DNA from: Shimazuella alba
GTDB taxonomy: Bacteria > Bacillota > Bacilli > Thermoactinomycetales > Thermoactinomycetaceae
Length of the DNA stretch: 64,000 nucleotides
Assembly (NCBI RefSeq): GCF_009831235.1
Contig: NZ_WUUL01000003.1
Span: forward strand, 327,773 to 391,772
Direction of reading: 5' to 3'
The notes below the pieces were generated by a model. It searched no databases, was not told the origin of the DNA, and saw only the letters and a program-made list of their open reading frames with translations. The first letter of the stretch is position 1. Every line of letters begins with the position of its first letter. Position numbers and translations under genes: made by a program. Shown one piece after another: positions 10,986 to 18,751 of the stretch.

Positions 10986-11111
10986 AATATGATAATATAT
11001 ACTTAACTCATTAACAATATATTTTAAGGTGGTGTTGTGACAATTTTTTCTTAAGCTTTTGAATTACATCTCCTACATCGAAAAAAAAATAAAAATCGTT
11101 TTTCTGACTGT

Positions 11112-13022
11112 TCAACTTTCGAATCTTCCAATTGCGTGTAGCATTGATCTTTTCGTCCAGAAGTAATAGAGCATACCAAGAACGAGATAAATAAACCAAA
11201 CCAATAAATAACTAGCGAAAACTGGTCGATGCAGCAAAAAACTAAACAAAGTTAACCCAGTGAAAGAATGGATACTTCCTACTAAAAATGGGATTGCAAA
11301 CAATAGTTTTATTTGTCTTACTAATATCTTGTTTGCCTCTTCTTCTCTTAATCCTAATTTATTTAATAACTCCAATTGACGTCGTTCAGAAGGAAGTTCG
11401 ATAGAAAGACGAAAAAATAAAATACTACCAGCTGCTAAGAAAAACAGGAGCCCAATAAATACACTGACAAATAACAATGGAGAAAATAAATCTCGAAAAA
11501 ACGCTTGTAGCAAAATCGTCCCTGTACTATTTTTCTCATTCATGTTGTGTGATTGAAACTGCTTTTTCATATCTTCCAAAAGAACCTTACCCTTGGAAGG
11601 GTCAGAAAAACGGTATCCCTCGACTGGGATAACTCCTGCGCCTCTCTTTTGAAGTTTTGCAAAAGTAGCATCCGAAACAGCCCACATGATACGAGTTTGA
11701 TCATGTTCGTTAAAAAGCACACCTTGCATGATTTTTTCCCATTTCCATTGAAAGCTTTCTTGCTGTTGCTGCACAGTAAAAGATTGGACTTCTTGTTTTT
11801 GCTGAGCTTTATTCCAAATACCACTATTTCGTATCTGGATAACCTCGTCGGCATGAATCATGATTTTCTGCCTTTTTTCTTGTTGGAGCAACTGGTTTAG
11901 TGCTGTATTCGAGATGGCATAAACCACTGGATTGTTCATATTTTTGTTACGATCTGTTGTTTTTAACTGCAAGATTTGAAACTGGATATGTGCTGTTCGT
12001 TTCAAACCAAGACTTTGAATTTTTTTCTCCATTTGAGCTTGATTTAGCGGACTTGCTACTACACTAATATGATACGGTGCTTGTTCTTCTCCAACCGTAT
12101 CTGATTCTATATAATAAGTAAAACAAACACCTACAGCAGTTAGGACAATACTGGTAAAAATCGTTACCAAAAATAAAATACGCGCATTATCTCTCAAACG
12201 AAAACGAAGCTGCGAGAATAGAAACAAATTAGTCCCTCGGTAAAACCATTTTGGTAGTTTTTCCAATAAAGCGATCACCGCAATACTCAACTGTGTATAT
12301 CCAAAGTATGTGCCAATGAAAAGGAAAACGAGAATAAAGATCATATTTTTTGTGATCCCTGCAAAAGAAGTAGTAAAGGAGAACCAATACGCAATCGCAA
12401 TAGAGACTAGCGATAAAAGAACGAACCAAATAGAAAACTTCGGTTTCTTCTTTTCTTGGACTCTCTCCCGTAATACTTGACTAATCGATTGCTTTTGCAG
12501 CGAAAATCTACTTATCCATGACAAAATGAGAAACAAACAGAAGAAAAAGGAAATCGTGAGAATAATCGAACCAAATGACAGATTTACAGGTATGGGAGCA
12601 GGTAATCGGAGAACATAAGAAACGGCAAGGAAAAAGAACTTACTCCCAATCATCCCGGTAAAAATACCAATCAGAACAGCAAGTGCACCTACCAATATAT
12701 TTTCCCAAAAGATCATACGAACAACCTGTCTAACAGGCATTCCTAATATTTGCAGCAAGCCAATATCTTGTTTTCGATTTCGCAAGAAGGCGGATTGAGA
12801 GTAGCCGATAAATAAGAAAGCAAATAAAGCGACAATAGCCTCCACTAGATAAAGAAAAAGAATAAATTGATCAGGAAACAATTCATTTTTTAAGATCGGA
12901 TGAAAGAGCAAAGAAGCATAGAGAAAAAATACGAGTACTGCAAAAATACAACTTAAAAAATAGGCACTATAACTACTACTATGATGTCGAATATTTTTAA
13001 AAGCGAGGGATTTTAGTGTCAT
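11112..13022 (-). CDS. BceB-type ABC transporter permease (peptide antibiotic detoxification/sensing)
   Basis: The 636-residue FtsX-like permease starts MTLKSLAFKNIRHHSSSYSA. It has the Bce layout: about ten membrane segments and a large extracytoplasmic domain between segments seven and eight (about residues 310-520). It partners the ATPase encoded upstream, whose end it overlaps by 26 bases. Bce-type transporters free lipid II-cycle targets from peptides such as bacitracin or lantibiotics and signal flux to the kinase. The substrate cannot be read from sequence. Confidence 0.9.
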   Translation of the reverse strand: MTLKSLAFKNIRHHSSSYSAYFLSCIFAVLVFFLYASLLFHPILKNELFPDQFILFLYLVEAIVALFAFLFIGYSQSAFLRNRKQDIGLLQILGMPVRQVVRMIFWENILVGALAVLIGIFTGMIGSKFFFLAVSYVLRLPAPIPVNLSFGSIILTISFFFCLFLILSWISRFSLQKQSISQVLRERVQEKKKPKFSIWFVLLSLVSIAIAYWFSFTTSFAGITKNMIFILVFLFIGTYFGYTQLSIAVIALLEKLPKWFYRGTNLFLFSQLRFRLRDNARILFLVTIFTSIVLTAVGVCFTYYIESDTVGEEQAPYHISVVASPLNQAQMEKKIQSLGLKRTAHIQFQILQLKTTDRNKNMNNPVVYAISNTALNQLLQQEKRQKIMIHADEVIQIRNSGIWNKAQQKQEVQSFTVQQQQESFQWKWEKIMQGVLFNEHDQTRIMWAVSDATFAKLQKRGAGVIPVEGYRFSDPSKGKVLLEDMKKQFQSHNMNEKNSTGTILLQAFFRDLFSPLLFVSVFIGLLFFLAAGSILFFRLSIELPSERRQLELLNKLGLREEEANKILVRQIKLLFAIPFLVGSIHSFTGLTLFSFLLHRPVFASYLLVWFIYLVLGMLYYFWTKRSMLHAIGRFES

Positions 13023-13773
13023 ATAGCTCCCCTCCTAAAGAAGACTGCACAAGTAATATTTGATCGTAAAAATCTGCTCTTCTGTCACCTTGATATATCT
13101 CATTGAGTAGTCGTCCGTCTTGAATAAAGAGAATGCGATCACAATAACTAGCAGTGACTGGGTCATGTGTTACCATCAAAATGGTAGTCTGTTCTTGATG
13201 ATTGAGATCCACCAGCAACTCCATTAACGCTTTGGCAGATTTAGAATCAAGGTTTCCTGTTGGTTCATCCGCAAGTACCAATGATGGCTGATGAATCAGT
13301 GCTCTTGCCGCAGCAGCACGCTGTTTTTGTCCACCAGATACTTCGTAAGGTCGTTGAGATAAAATTGCTTCTATTCCTAAGTAGGCAGCCACCTGCTTCA
13401 CACGTTCTTCCATCTCTTGATTCGATTTTTTATTCAGCACAAGGGGGACCAACATATTTTCTTTAATCGACAGGGAATCAAGCAACTGAAAGTCTTGAAA
13501 GATAAACCCTAGTTTTTCTCTTCTAAAATCAGCCAACTGGGTTTGCTTCATAGCTACGACATTCTCTCCATCCATCACGAGTTCTCCTGAAGATGGGGTC
13601 TCGATCGTTCCTAATATTTGTAGAAGAGTGGATTTCCCACTTCCAGAAGGACCCATTATCCCAACAAATTCCCCTTCATTTATTGTAAGATTAAATTGAT
13701 CTAATGCTTTGTAAAAAGCACCTGGAGAGGAACCCCCATAAATTTTACTAAGGTTTTTTGCTTCTAAAATCAT
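12997..13773 (-). CDS. BceA-type ABC transporter ATP-binding protein
   Basis: 258 residues of the MacB/LolD/Bce class. Walker A is GPSGSGKSTLL (about 41-51), the Q-loop LGFIFQDFQLL, the signature YEVSGGQKQRAAAARAL, Walker B SLVLADEPTGNLDS, and the switch His lies in MVTHDP. The product energises the permease encoded next. Gene order regulator-kinase-ATPase-permease is the standard Bce module. Confidence 0.94.
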   Translation of the reverse strand: MILEAKNLSKIYGGSSPGAFYKALDQFNLTINEGEFVGIMGPSGSGKSTLLQILGTIETPSSGELVMDGENVVAMKQTQLADFRREKLGFIFQDFQLLDSLSIKENMLVPLVLNKKSNQEMEERVKQVAAYLGIEAILSQRPYEVSGGQKQRAAAARALIHQPSLVLADEPTGNLDSKSAKALMELLVDLNHQEQTTILMVTHDPVTASYCDRILFIQDGRLLNEIYQGDRRADFYDQILLVQSSLGGELYDTKIPRF

Positions 13774-13858
13774 ATCTCATTCTCCTTTCTCCCTTCCTAG
13801 TTTATCTATCTTCCTATTCAGGTTGCATCGATTTACCTTGCAAAGTGTATCTATACCC

Positions 13859-14894
13859 TTACATTTTTGTCACCTTCGAAAACAACAGATGAAAGGTTGT
13901 CCCAGTACCAACGACTGATTCCACCTGAATGGAATGTTGAAGTTGCGTTAAAATAGTTTGTACCAAGTACAGACCCATCCCTGTAGCTTCCGCAAACTGT
14001 CGTCCATTTTCTCCAGTAAAAAACGGGTCAAAAATTCTTGGCAAGTCTTGTTTTGGAATACCTGGACCTTCATCGGTGATCGACAAGCGAATGTATTTTT
14101 CTTGTTCGGTTATATAAAAGAAGAGATATGCATCCTTTTTCATTTGGGAAGTATATTTACAGGCATTTTGTATCAACTGTTCTAACACAAAATGCATCCA
14201 CTTTGGGTCTGTTAACACATCGATTGCTTCTCTTGCTACCTCAATCTTTGGGAAAATATGTAACCGAATAAACATCCTTCGCTTTTCATTGATCACTTGT
14301 CGAACAAGATCCGATAAACGTACTGTTTTGATATGATAATCATGAGAAAAATGATTCAAACGCGCCATCGTTAATGCCAATTCCAACCCCTCATTTAACA
14401 TATCAATCTCCTCTAAAATCAATGCTTTCTGCTCATTTTGATACTGTTGCCAAGAGTGACAAGGAAGAGACATACGTTTTCATTTGATGTATCCAAATAT
14501 GAATAAACTCTAAGTGGCGTTGATGGATCTGTTCTATCCCAAGTTGCTCTGCTTTTAAATGCTGGTATACGTTCTGGTGTGCTTCCCACGTAAGCTGATA
14601 TTCCAAAGGAGTATTTCTAGGAGTTTGAATTTCTATTTTCTTTTTCCTGGAAAGTTGTTTTAATAAATCTTGAGAAGGAATGACCTGCAACCCTTGCCAC
14701 AAAAGAAAGCAGCATAAAAAAAACGTCACCAATAACCCACTGTAAACGAATAGTTTCCAGTCGAAAGAATAGGGGAAACCTGAGTAATAAAAGCCTATCG
14801 CAAATAAGAGATAAGTGATGATCCAAGTTGTATATATCATACCAATCCAATCCATACGGGTTCGTAAAAAGAAAAGAATACTATTCATCGGCAT
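13859..14894 (-). pseudogene. BceS-type intramembrane-sensing histidine kinase, frameshifted
   Basis: Two frames together make one kinase. The first part (14894 to ~14433) has two N-terminal membrane segments with a very short external loop and the phospho-acceptor box HQMKTYVSSLSLL. The second (~14470 to 13859) carries the N-box LEQLIQNACKYT, G-boxes DEGPGIPKQDLPRIFDPFF and GMGLYLVQTIL. The frame is lost near 14434-14446 at a run of four A: removing one A would join them as ATVSNEQKALILEE. Whether this is a real inactivation or a one-base sequence error cannot be decided here. It overlaps the regulator gene by 14 bases. Confidence 0.85.
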
Positions 14895-15585
14895 CCACCG
14901 AGCCTATATACACATAACCGAAACCTCTTTTGGTTTGAAGATGGTCTTGCAATCCCCACTTCTGTAGCTTCTTTCGCAATCTCGTGACGTTAACCGATAA
15001 TGTATTATCATCTACAAAGGTATGATCATCCCACAATGCTTCCAAACAAGAATCTCTGGTCACCACTTTTCCTGCATTATCCAAAAGTAAATGCAGCAAC
15101 TTCCATTCGTTTTTGGTAAGTGACTGTATCTCTCCTCTATAGGCTATTTCCATCTGAGGGATGGATAGCACCAACTCCCCTACTTGAATCTCTTCTTGAT
15201 GGGCTAACTCTGCAAAATTACCATAAGAACGACGTAACAATGCTTTGATCTTCGCATGCAGTACTTCCAAGTGAAAAGGTTTCACCATATAATCATCTGC
15301 TCCATGCTCCATTCCCATAACTTGCTCCATCTCTGAGGCACGTGCAGATAAAATAAGAATAGGAATAGTAGACTTCTCTCTTATTTTTTGACAGAGATAA
15401 AAACCATTCTGATAAGGTAAATTAATATCCAAAACAATCAGGTCAGGCTGAATTTCTTTCCATTCTTCTAATATGCTCGTAAAATCTTTTGCTAGCTCAA
15501 TCGTGTATCCATAAGGTTCCAAAAAACTTTTTATACTCTCTGCAATTGTCCGTTCATCTTCTATTACATACAACCTATAAGTCAA
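14881..15585 (-). CDS. OmpR-family response regulator of the Bce module
   Basis: A 234-residue two-domain regulator. The receiver has acidic pocket residues near 9-11, phospho-acceptor Asp53 in LIVLDINLPYQNG and Lys102 in MVKPFH. The C-terminal winged helix contains ALWDDHTFVDDNTLSVNVTR and ends with KRGFGYVY. It is first in the regulator-kinase-ATPase-permease row and should control the ABC genes. Confidence 0.94.
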   Translation of the reverse strand: MTYRLYVIEDERTIAESIKSFLEPYGYTIELAKDFTSILEEWKEIQPDLIVLDINLPYQNGFYLCQKIREKSTIPILILSARASEMEQVMGMEHGADDYMVKPFHLEVLHAKIKALLRRSYGNFAELAHQEEIQVGELVLSIPQMEIAYRGEIQSLTKNEWKLLHLLLDNAGKVVTRDSCLEALWDDHTFVDDNTLSVNVTRLRKKLQKWGLQDHLQTKRGFGYVYIGSVDADE

Positions 15586-15654
15586 TATTCTTACACCTCC
15601 AAGCTCACATTGGTAACTGCTTCTATTTCTCTATGCTAGGGTAACAAAACCGCA

Positions 15655-15697
15655 AAAAAATAGCTAATTCCCCATCAACAGGGAATTAGCTATTTTT
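15655..15697. terminator. strong bidirectional terminator
   Basis: AAAAAATAGCTAATTCCC pairs with GGGAATTAGCTATTTTT around an 8-base loop. It follows the CPBP gene that ends at 15696 and insulates it from the regulator gene. Confidence 0.9.
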
Positions 15698-16502
15698 AGA
15701 GAACTTTGTTTTTTTGCTTCATAAACTGATAGACTATAACTGCTAAAATCGTCCAAACTAGGATAGTAAAAATCCCGCTTTCTCCTGTGACATAAGTCCA
15801 ATACGATTTTTTTACATAAAAAAGTGTATCCATGAAGCCTCGCAAATAGTTAATCAAACCATGACATAACACCACAGGCCAAATACTCTTACTACTGATA
15901 CGAATCCAACCTAATAGAAACGATAATGGGAAAATCATGATGGTAAACAGTAACACGTTGATCCAGATATTCCCTGAGTCTGTGTAATTCGATAAGAAAA
16001 AAAAGGGATAGTGGAAAATGGCCCAACATCCTGCTGTAATCCAGATGGCTTTGTTTGCTCCCACTTCATGCAATAACCGAGTTTGCATATATCCTCTCCA
16101 ACCAACCTCCTCTGCGAAAGCAAAGAGTAGAGGGCTTAGTATAAAACCTACTTGTAGATACAATTTCACTAAGAATACAAATCGTCCCCATTGGTTCATT
16201 TCCATTTTTGTAATAACTGGTAATTGAACAATCCCCATCACCCAAGCAATAGAAAAACTCACAGCAACCATTGCTACTACCAAAAGTGTCAGTAGATAGC
16301 CTTTAGCCGTTCCGATTCGAGTCATCCCAAAATCTTTCCACTTTCCTTTACGCCTCACGAACAATACAACACCAATGGCAACGAGCATTGGCATTCCTTG
16401 GCTGATCGCTTTGAATAAATTATTAGCAGATAATAGGCAAATAGTGGTCCATCCAATAGTTAGAAAGATATAAATCCAGATTTCGATCGATATTTTTTTC
16501 AT
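15696..16502 (-). CDS. CPBP-family intramembrane metalloprotease
   Basis: 268 residues, about eight membrane segments. The three CPBP/Abi motifs are all present: EEVGWRGYMQTRLL (EExxWRGY), FHYPFF with its His, and CHGLINYLRG (HxxxN). The family includes CAAX prenyl endopeptidases and proteins for bacteriocin self-immunity. It is close to the Bce module but separated from it by a strong terminator. It diverges from a second, unrelated-looking CPBP gene at 16694. Confidence 0.92.
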   Translation of the reverse strand: MKKISIEIWIYIFLTIGWTTICLLSANNLFKAISQGMPMLVAIGVVLFVRRKGKWKDFGMTRIGTAKGYLLTLLVVAMVAVSFSIAWVMGIVQLPVITKMEMNQWGRFVFLVKLYLQVGFILSPLLFAFAEEVGWRGYMQTRLLHEVGANKAIWITAGCWAIFHYPFFFLSNYTDSGNIWINVLLFTIMIFPLSFLLGWIRISSKSIWPVVLCHGLINYLRGFMDTLFYVKKSYWTYVTGESGIFTILVWTILAVIVYQFMKQKNKVL

Positions 16503-16650
16503 CGTCTAACGCCCCTTTCATTTCTACATTCAGTATAGAGGCGCTTGATGACTACAACCATTGATCTATCTTTCATTTTTACAGTTATTCTTTCAGGATT
16601 GTAAGATTACAATTATGTTTCATTAAGATTGTCCATTGCTGCAAAATTAT

Positions 16651-16688
16651 TGATATAATATTTTTAATCCACATCTTCGACCAAGGAG
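16651..16688 (+). promoter_or_regulatory. extended -10 promoter and ribosome site of the GC-rich gene
   Basis: TGATATAAT at 16651-16659 is an extended -10 element. AAGGAG at 16683-16688 is 5 bases before the TTG start. The promoter is in AT-rich host-like sequence, while composition rises sharply just after it. Confidence 0.55.
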
Positions 16689-16693
16689 CAACC

Positions 16694-17770
16694 TTGGAAA
16701 CCATTGTAGTACCGGGTCTCGCTACCATCGAGATCTTGGGAAGTACGGTGATTATTCGGCTTGACGAGAAGTACGACGGTGAAGTCGATCTCATCAGCCA
16801 TGACATCGACGACCACCTGACGGACTGGGAACCCGGTGGCATCTACTACAGTACCAACAAGCAGGATCTCCCAAGTGTCCCTGAGCAGGAGATCTCTCTA
16901 CGGATCGCGAAGCTGCTCGAGGCCATCACGGAGCGTAAGCGCCCAAATGCAAGCCGAGCTCTGAGGCGACTCATGGAGGTACTCCCCGAGAAGCACCGGA
17001 ACCTGCAGGAGTTCGTCCGTCCCGGAAACACCCTCTCGTCCAAGTTCTGCACCTGGATGTTGGCTCCAGTAAAGAAGACGAAGGAAACTCCGATTCAGCC
17101 CGTCTACAGTTTCGGCGAGCTGAAGAAGCGCTTCAGTCTGAAGCACTACTTGTGGGTCATCCCAATGCTCATCGGTACTTTCTTGCTGATCTACCTGCAG
17201 ACGCAAGTCTTCAGTTGGATGATGTATTCTCCACTGACGGCGACTGTCGAGTTCAGCAAGAAGATCGACAACTCGTGGATTGCCATTGGCGGTCTCGTGA
17301 TCCTCGTCTACCTCGACAACAAGCTTGTTCGTCGTAGTCAGAAGAAGGTCACAAGCTACTCCCCGTACACATACGGCTGGCTCAACAAGGCGGCGATTAA
17401 CGAGGAGCAGGCTTTCCGTGAGGGCGCTGAGAACTGGACCCCTTGGGAACGCTTCCGTAGTTGTTTGTCGTTTGGTCTGATCCACCAGCCATCTCTGATC
17501 TACGTGTTCGGCATGTTCTTGCCGCACATGATTATGGGTGGTGTATTCATGTGGGTTTACCTGAAGAACTACCGCCGCACCCAGCGGAGGCGTACGGCAG
17601 TGCTGGCCGCCTCGGTGTTCCACCGGGTTTACAACCGGGTGGCGCTCTCCGTCGTGGTGCTGTCGTTGCTCACCGTCTTCGGTCACTCATCGTTCAACTG
17701 GGTGACTGGACTGGTTGGTGTCATCTTCACCTGGACTGCGATGGCGGTGTCTGACCACCGCAACAAGTAA
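16694..17770 (+). CDS. GC-rich CPBP-like membrane protein with a long cytosolic N-terminus
   Basis: 358 residues from a TTG start. Residues 1-150 are soluble and mixed charge (IRLDEKYDGEVDLISHDIDD). Membrane segments follow at about 151-172, 193-208, 255-275, 278-292, 302-328 and 333-351. EEQAFREG (Glu237, Glu238, Arg242), FGLIH (Phe260, His264) and HRVYN (His310, Asn314) match the three catalytic motifs of CPBP proteases, so that assignment is inferred from motifs and topology. Codons are strongly GC-ending, unlike every neighbour, and a GC-rich terminator of its own follows. Recent transfer, perhaps from an actinobacterium or phage, is the simplest reading. Confidence 0.75.
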   Translation: METIVVPGLATIEILGSTVIIRLDEKYDGEVDLISHDIDDHLTDWEPGGIYYSTNKQDLPSVPEQEISLRIAKLLEAITERKRPNASRALRRLMEVLPEKHRNLQEFVRPGNTLSSKFCTWMLAPVKKTKETPIQPVYSFGELKKRFSLKHYLWVIPMLIGTFLLIYLQTQVFSWMMYSPLTATVEFSKKIDNSWIAIGGLVILVYLDNKLVRRSQKKVTSYSPYTYGWLNKAAINEEQAFREGAENWTPWERFRSCLSFGLIHQPSLIYVFGMFLPHMIMGGVFMWVYLKNYRRTQRRRTAVLAASVFHRVYNRVALSVVVLSLLTVFGHSSFNWVTGLVGVIFTWTAMAVSDHRNK

Positions 17771-17802
17771 TCCAAGAACACCTCCTGATCCCAGAAGGTG
17801 TG

Positions 17803-17841
17803 GTGCCCCCGCGTACGGAACGCGGGGGCACTGATTTTTTA
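17803..17841 (+). terminator. GC-rich terminator of the transferred gene
   Basis: GTGCCCCCGCGT pairs perfectly with ACGCGGGGGCAC around ACGGA, then six T follow. It is far richer in GC than other terminators in the window. GC content drops back to host level right after it, which marks the right edge of the cassette. Confidence 0.93.
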
Positions 17842-17866
17842 TTTCACTAGTAAAATGATTATTTGT

Positions 17867-18622
17867 CTATGCGTTTTGTTGAACATATGCCTTTGAAGAG
17901 ACATACAAAAAGTAAGAAAGTCCCGTTTGTTGACTCTCCAGCATGGTACGATGAAAATCATCTTCTAAAAAAAATTTTGTCTGCTCCACAAATTGAGCAT
18001 CAGAAGATAACAGGTTTTGTGCTTTTAAATAAGTAATGTGTTCTCCAATCGTCTGCAGCAATTGTTTATCATTAAATTTTGTTCCTTTTTGTAATGCTTC
18101 AATCATCTTATTGGTAAAACGAGCAGCTTCTACTGCTTTTTCATTTAATTCGTCTACTTTTATCTCCTGTTGATCATCTAGCAAAGAATACCTATATTCT
18201 TCTTGTAGATACTGATTTTGCTCTCCCAATGCCTCTTTCCATTCTTCCTCTGTAGTGAATCCCTTGAACAAATCTTTTTTCTCCATCATCTCTCCCCTTT
18301 TCACATAGTCAATCGATTTCGTAATAGTCTCCAATAATTGATCTAACCTATTTCTACGAGTGAGTAATAATTGTTTTTGTTCTTCTAATACCTTTTGTCT
18401 ATTGGATTCATGATCCAATAACTGCTTTATCTCCAATAATGGAAAATCTAGTTCACGGTAAAATAAGATTTGCTGCAATCTCTCTAATTCTCTCATCCGG
18501 TATAACCGATATCCCGCATCCGTTACTTTTGATGGCAAAAGTAGACCTATCTTATGATAATGGTGCAAAGTCTTCACTGTTATATGAGACATCTCTGCCA
18601 TTTCCTTTACCGTAAAATACAT
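17867..18622 (-). CDS. MerR-family regulator with TipAS-like effector domain
   Basis: 251 residues. The MerR HTH is at 1-70 (TVKEMAEMSHITVKTLHHYH, GYRLYRMRELERLQQILFYR), followed by a coiled coil to about 110 and a C-terminal TipAS-type helical domain (FTTEEEWKEALGEQ, FLEDDFHRTM). Relatives such as Mta and TipA activate efflux genes on binding drugs or thiopeptides. Its target is not obvious; the YhgE/Pip gene upstream on the same strand is one candidate. Confidence 0.9.
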   Translation of the reverse strand: MYFTVKEMAEMSHITVKTLHHYHKIGLLLPSKVTDAGYRLYRMRELERLQQILFYRELDFPLLEIKQLLDHESNRQKVLEEQKQLLLTRRNRLDQLLETITKSIDYVKRGEMMEKKDLFKGFTTEEEWKEALGEQNQYLQEEYRYSLLDDQQEIKVDELNEKAVEAARFTNKMIEALQKGTKFNDKQLLQTIGEHITYLKAQNLLSSDAQFVEQTKFFLEDDFHRTMLESQQTGLSYFLYVSSKAYVQQNA

Positions 18623-18705
18623 TTCATCGCTCCTTTCTTTTTGAGCTTAATGTCTTCCCTAAGAGGAGAGTCAATACTTTTTATGCTTGTTTCTATTCAA
18701 AAAAT

Positions 18706-18738
18706 AAGAGCCAATTCCTCTGTTACGAACTGGCTCTT
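18706..18738 (-). terminator. terminator of the YhgE/Pip gene
   Basis: AAGAGCCA pairs with TGGCTCTT and is followed on the minus strand by an ATTTTTTG run, 14 bases beyond the stop codon. Confidence 0.82.
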
Positions 18739-18751
18739 TGGCTGCTAATAC

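Noticed and set aside
11567..11854. 95-codon minus frame inside the Bce permease
   Set aside because: Alternative frame of a continuous 636-codon permease gene; no independent start site.
16898..17686. Long minus-strand frame (262 codons) opposite the GC-rich gene
   Set aside because: It reads as a Gln/His/Arg-rich sequence caused by GC skew of the opposite strand, while the plus frame has membrane segments and CPBP motifs.
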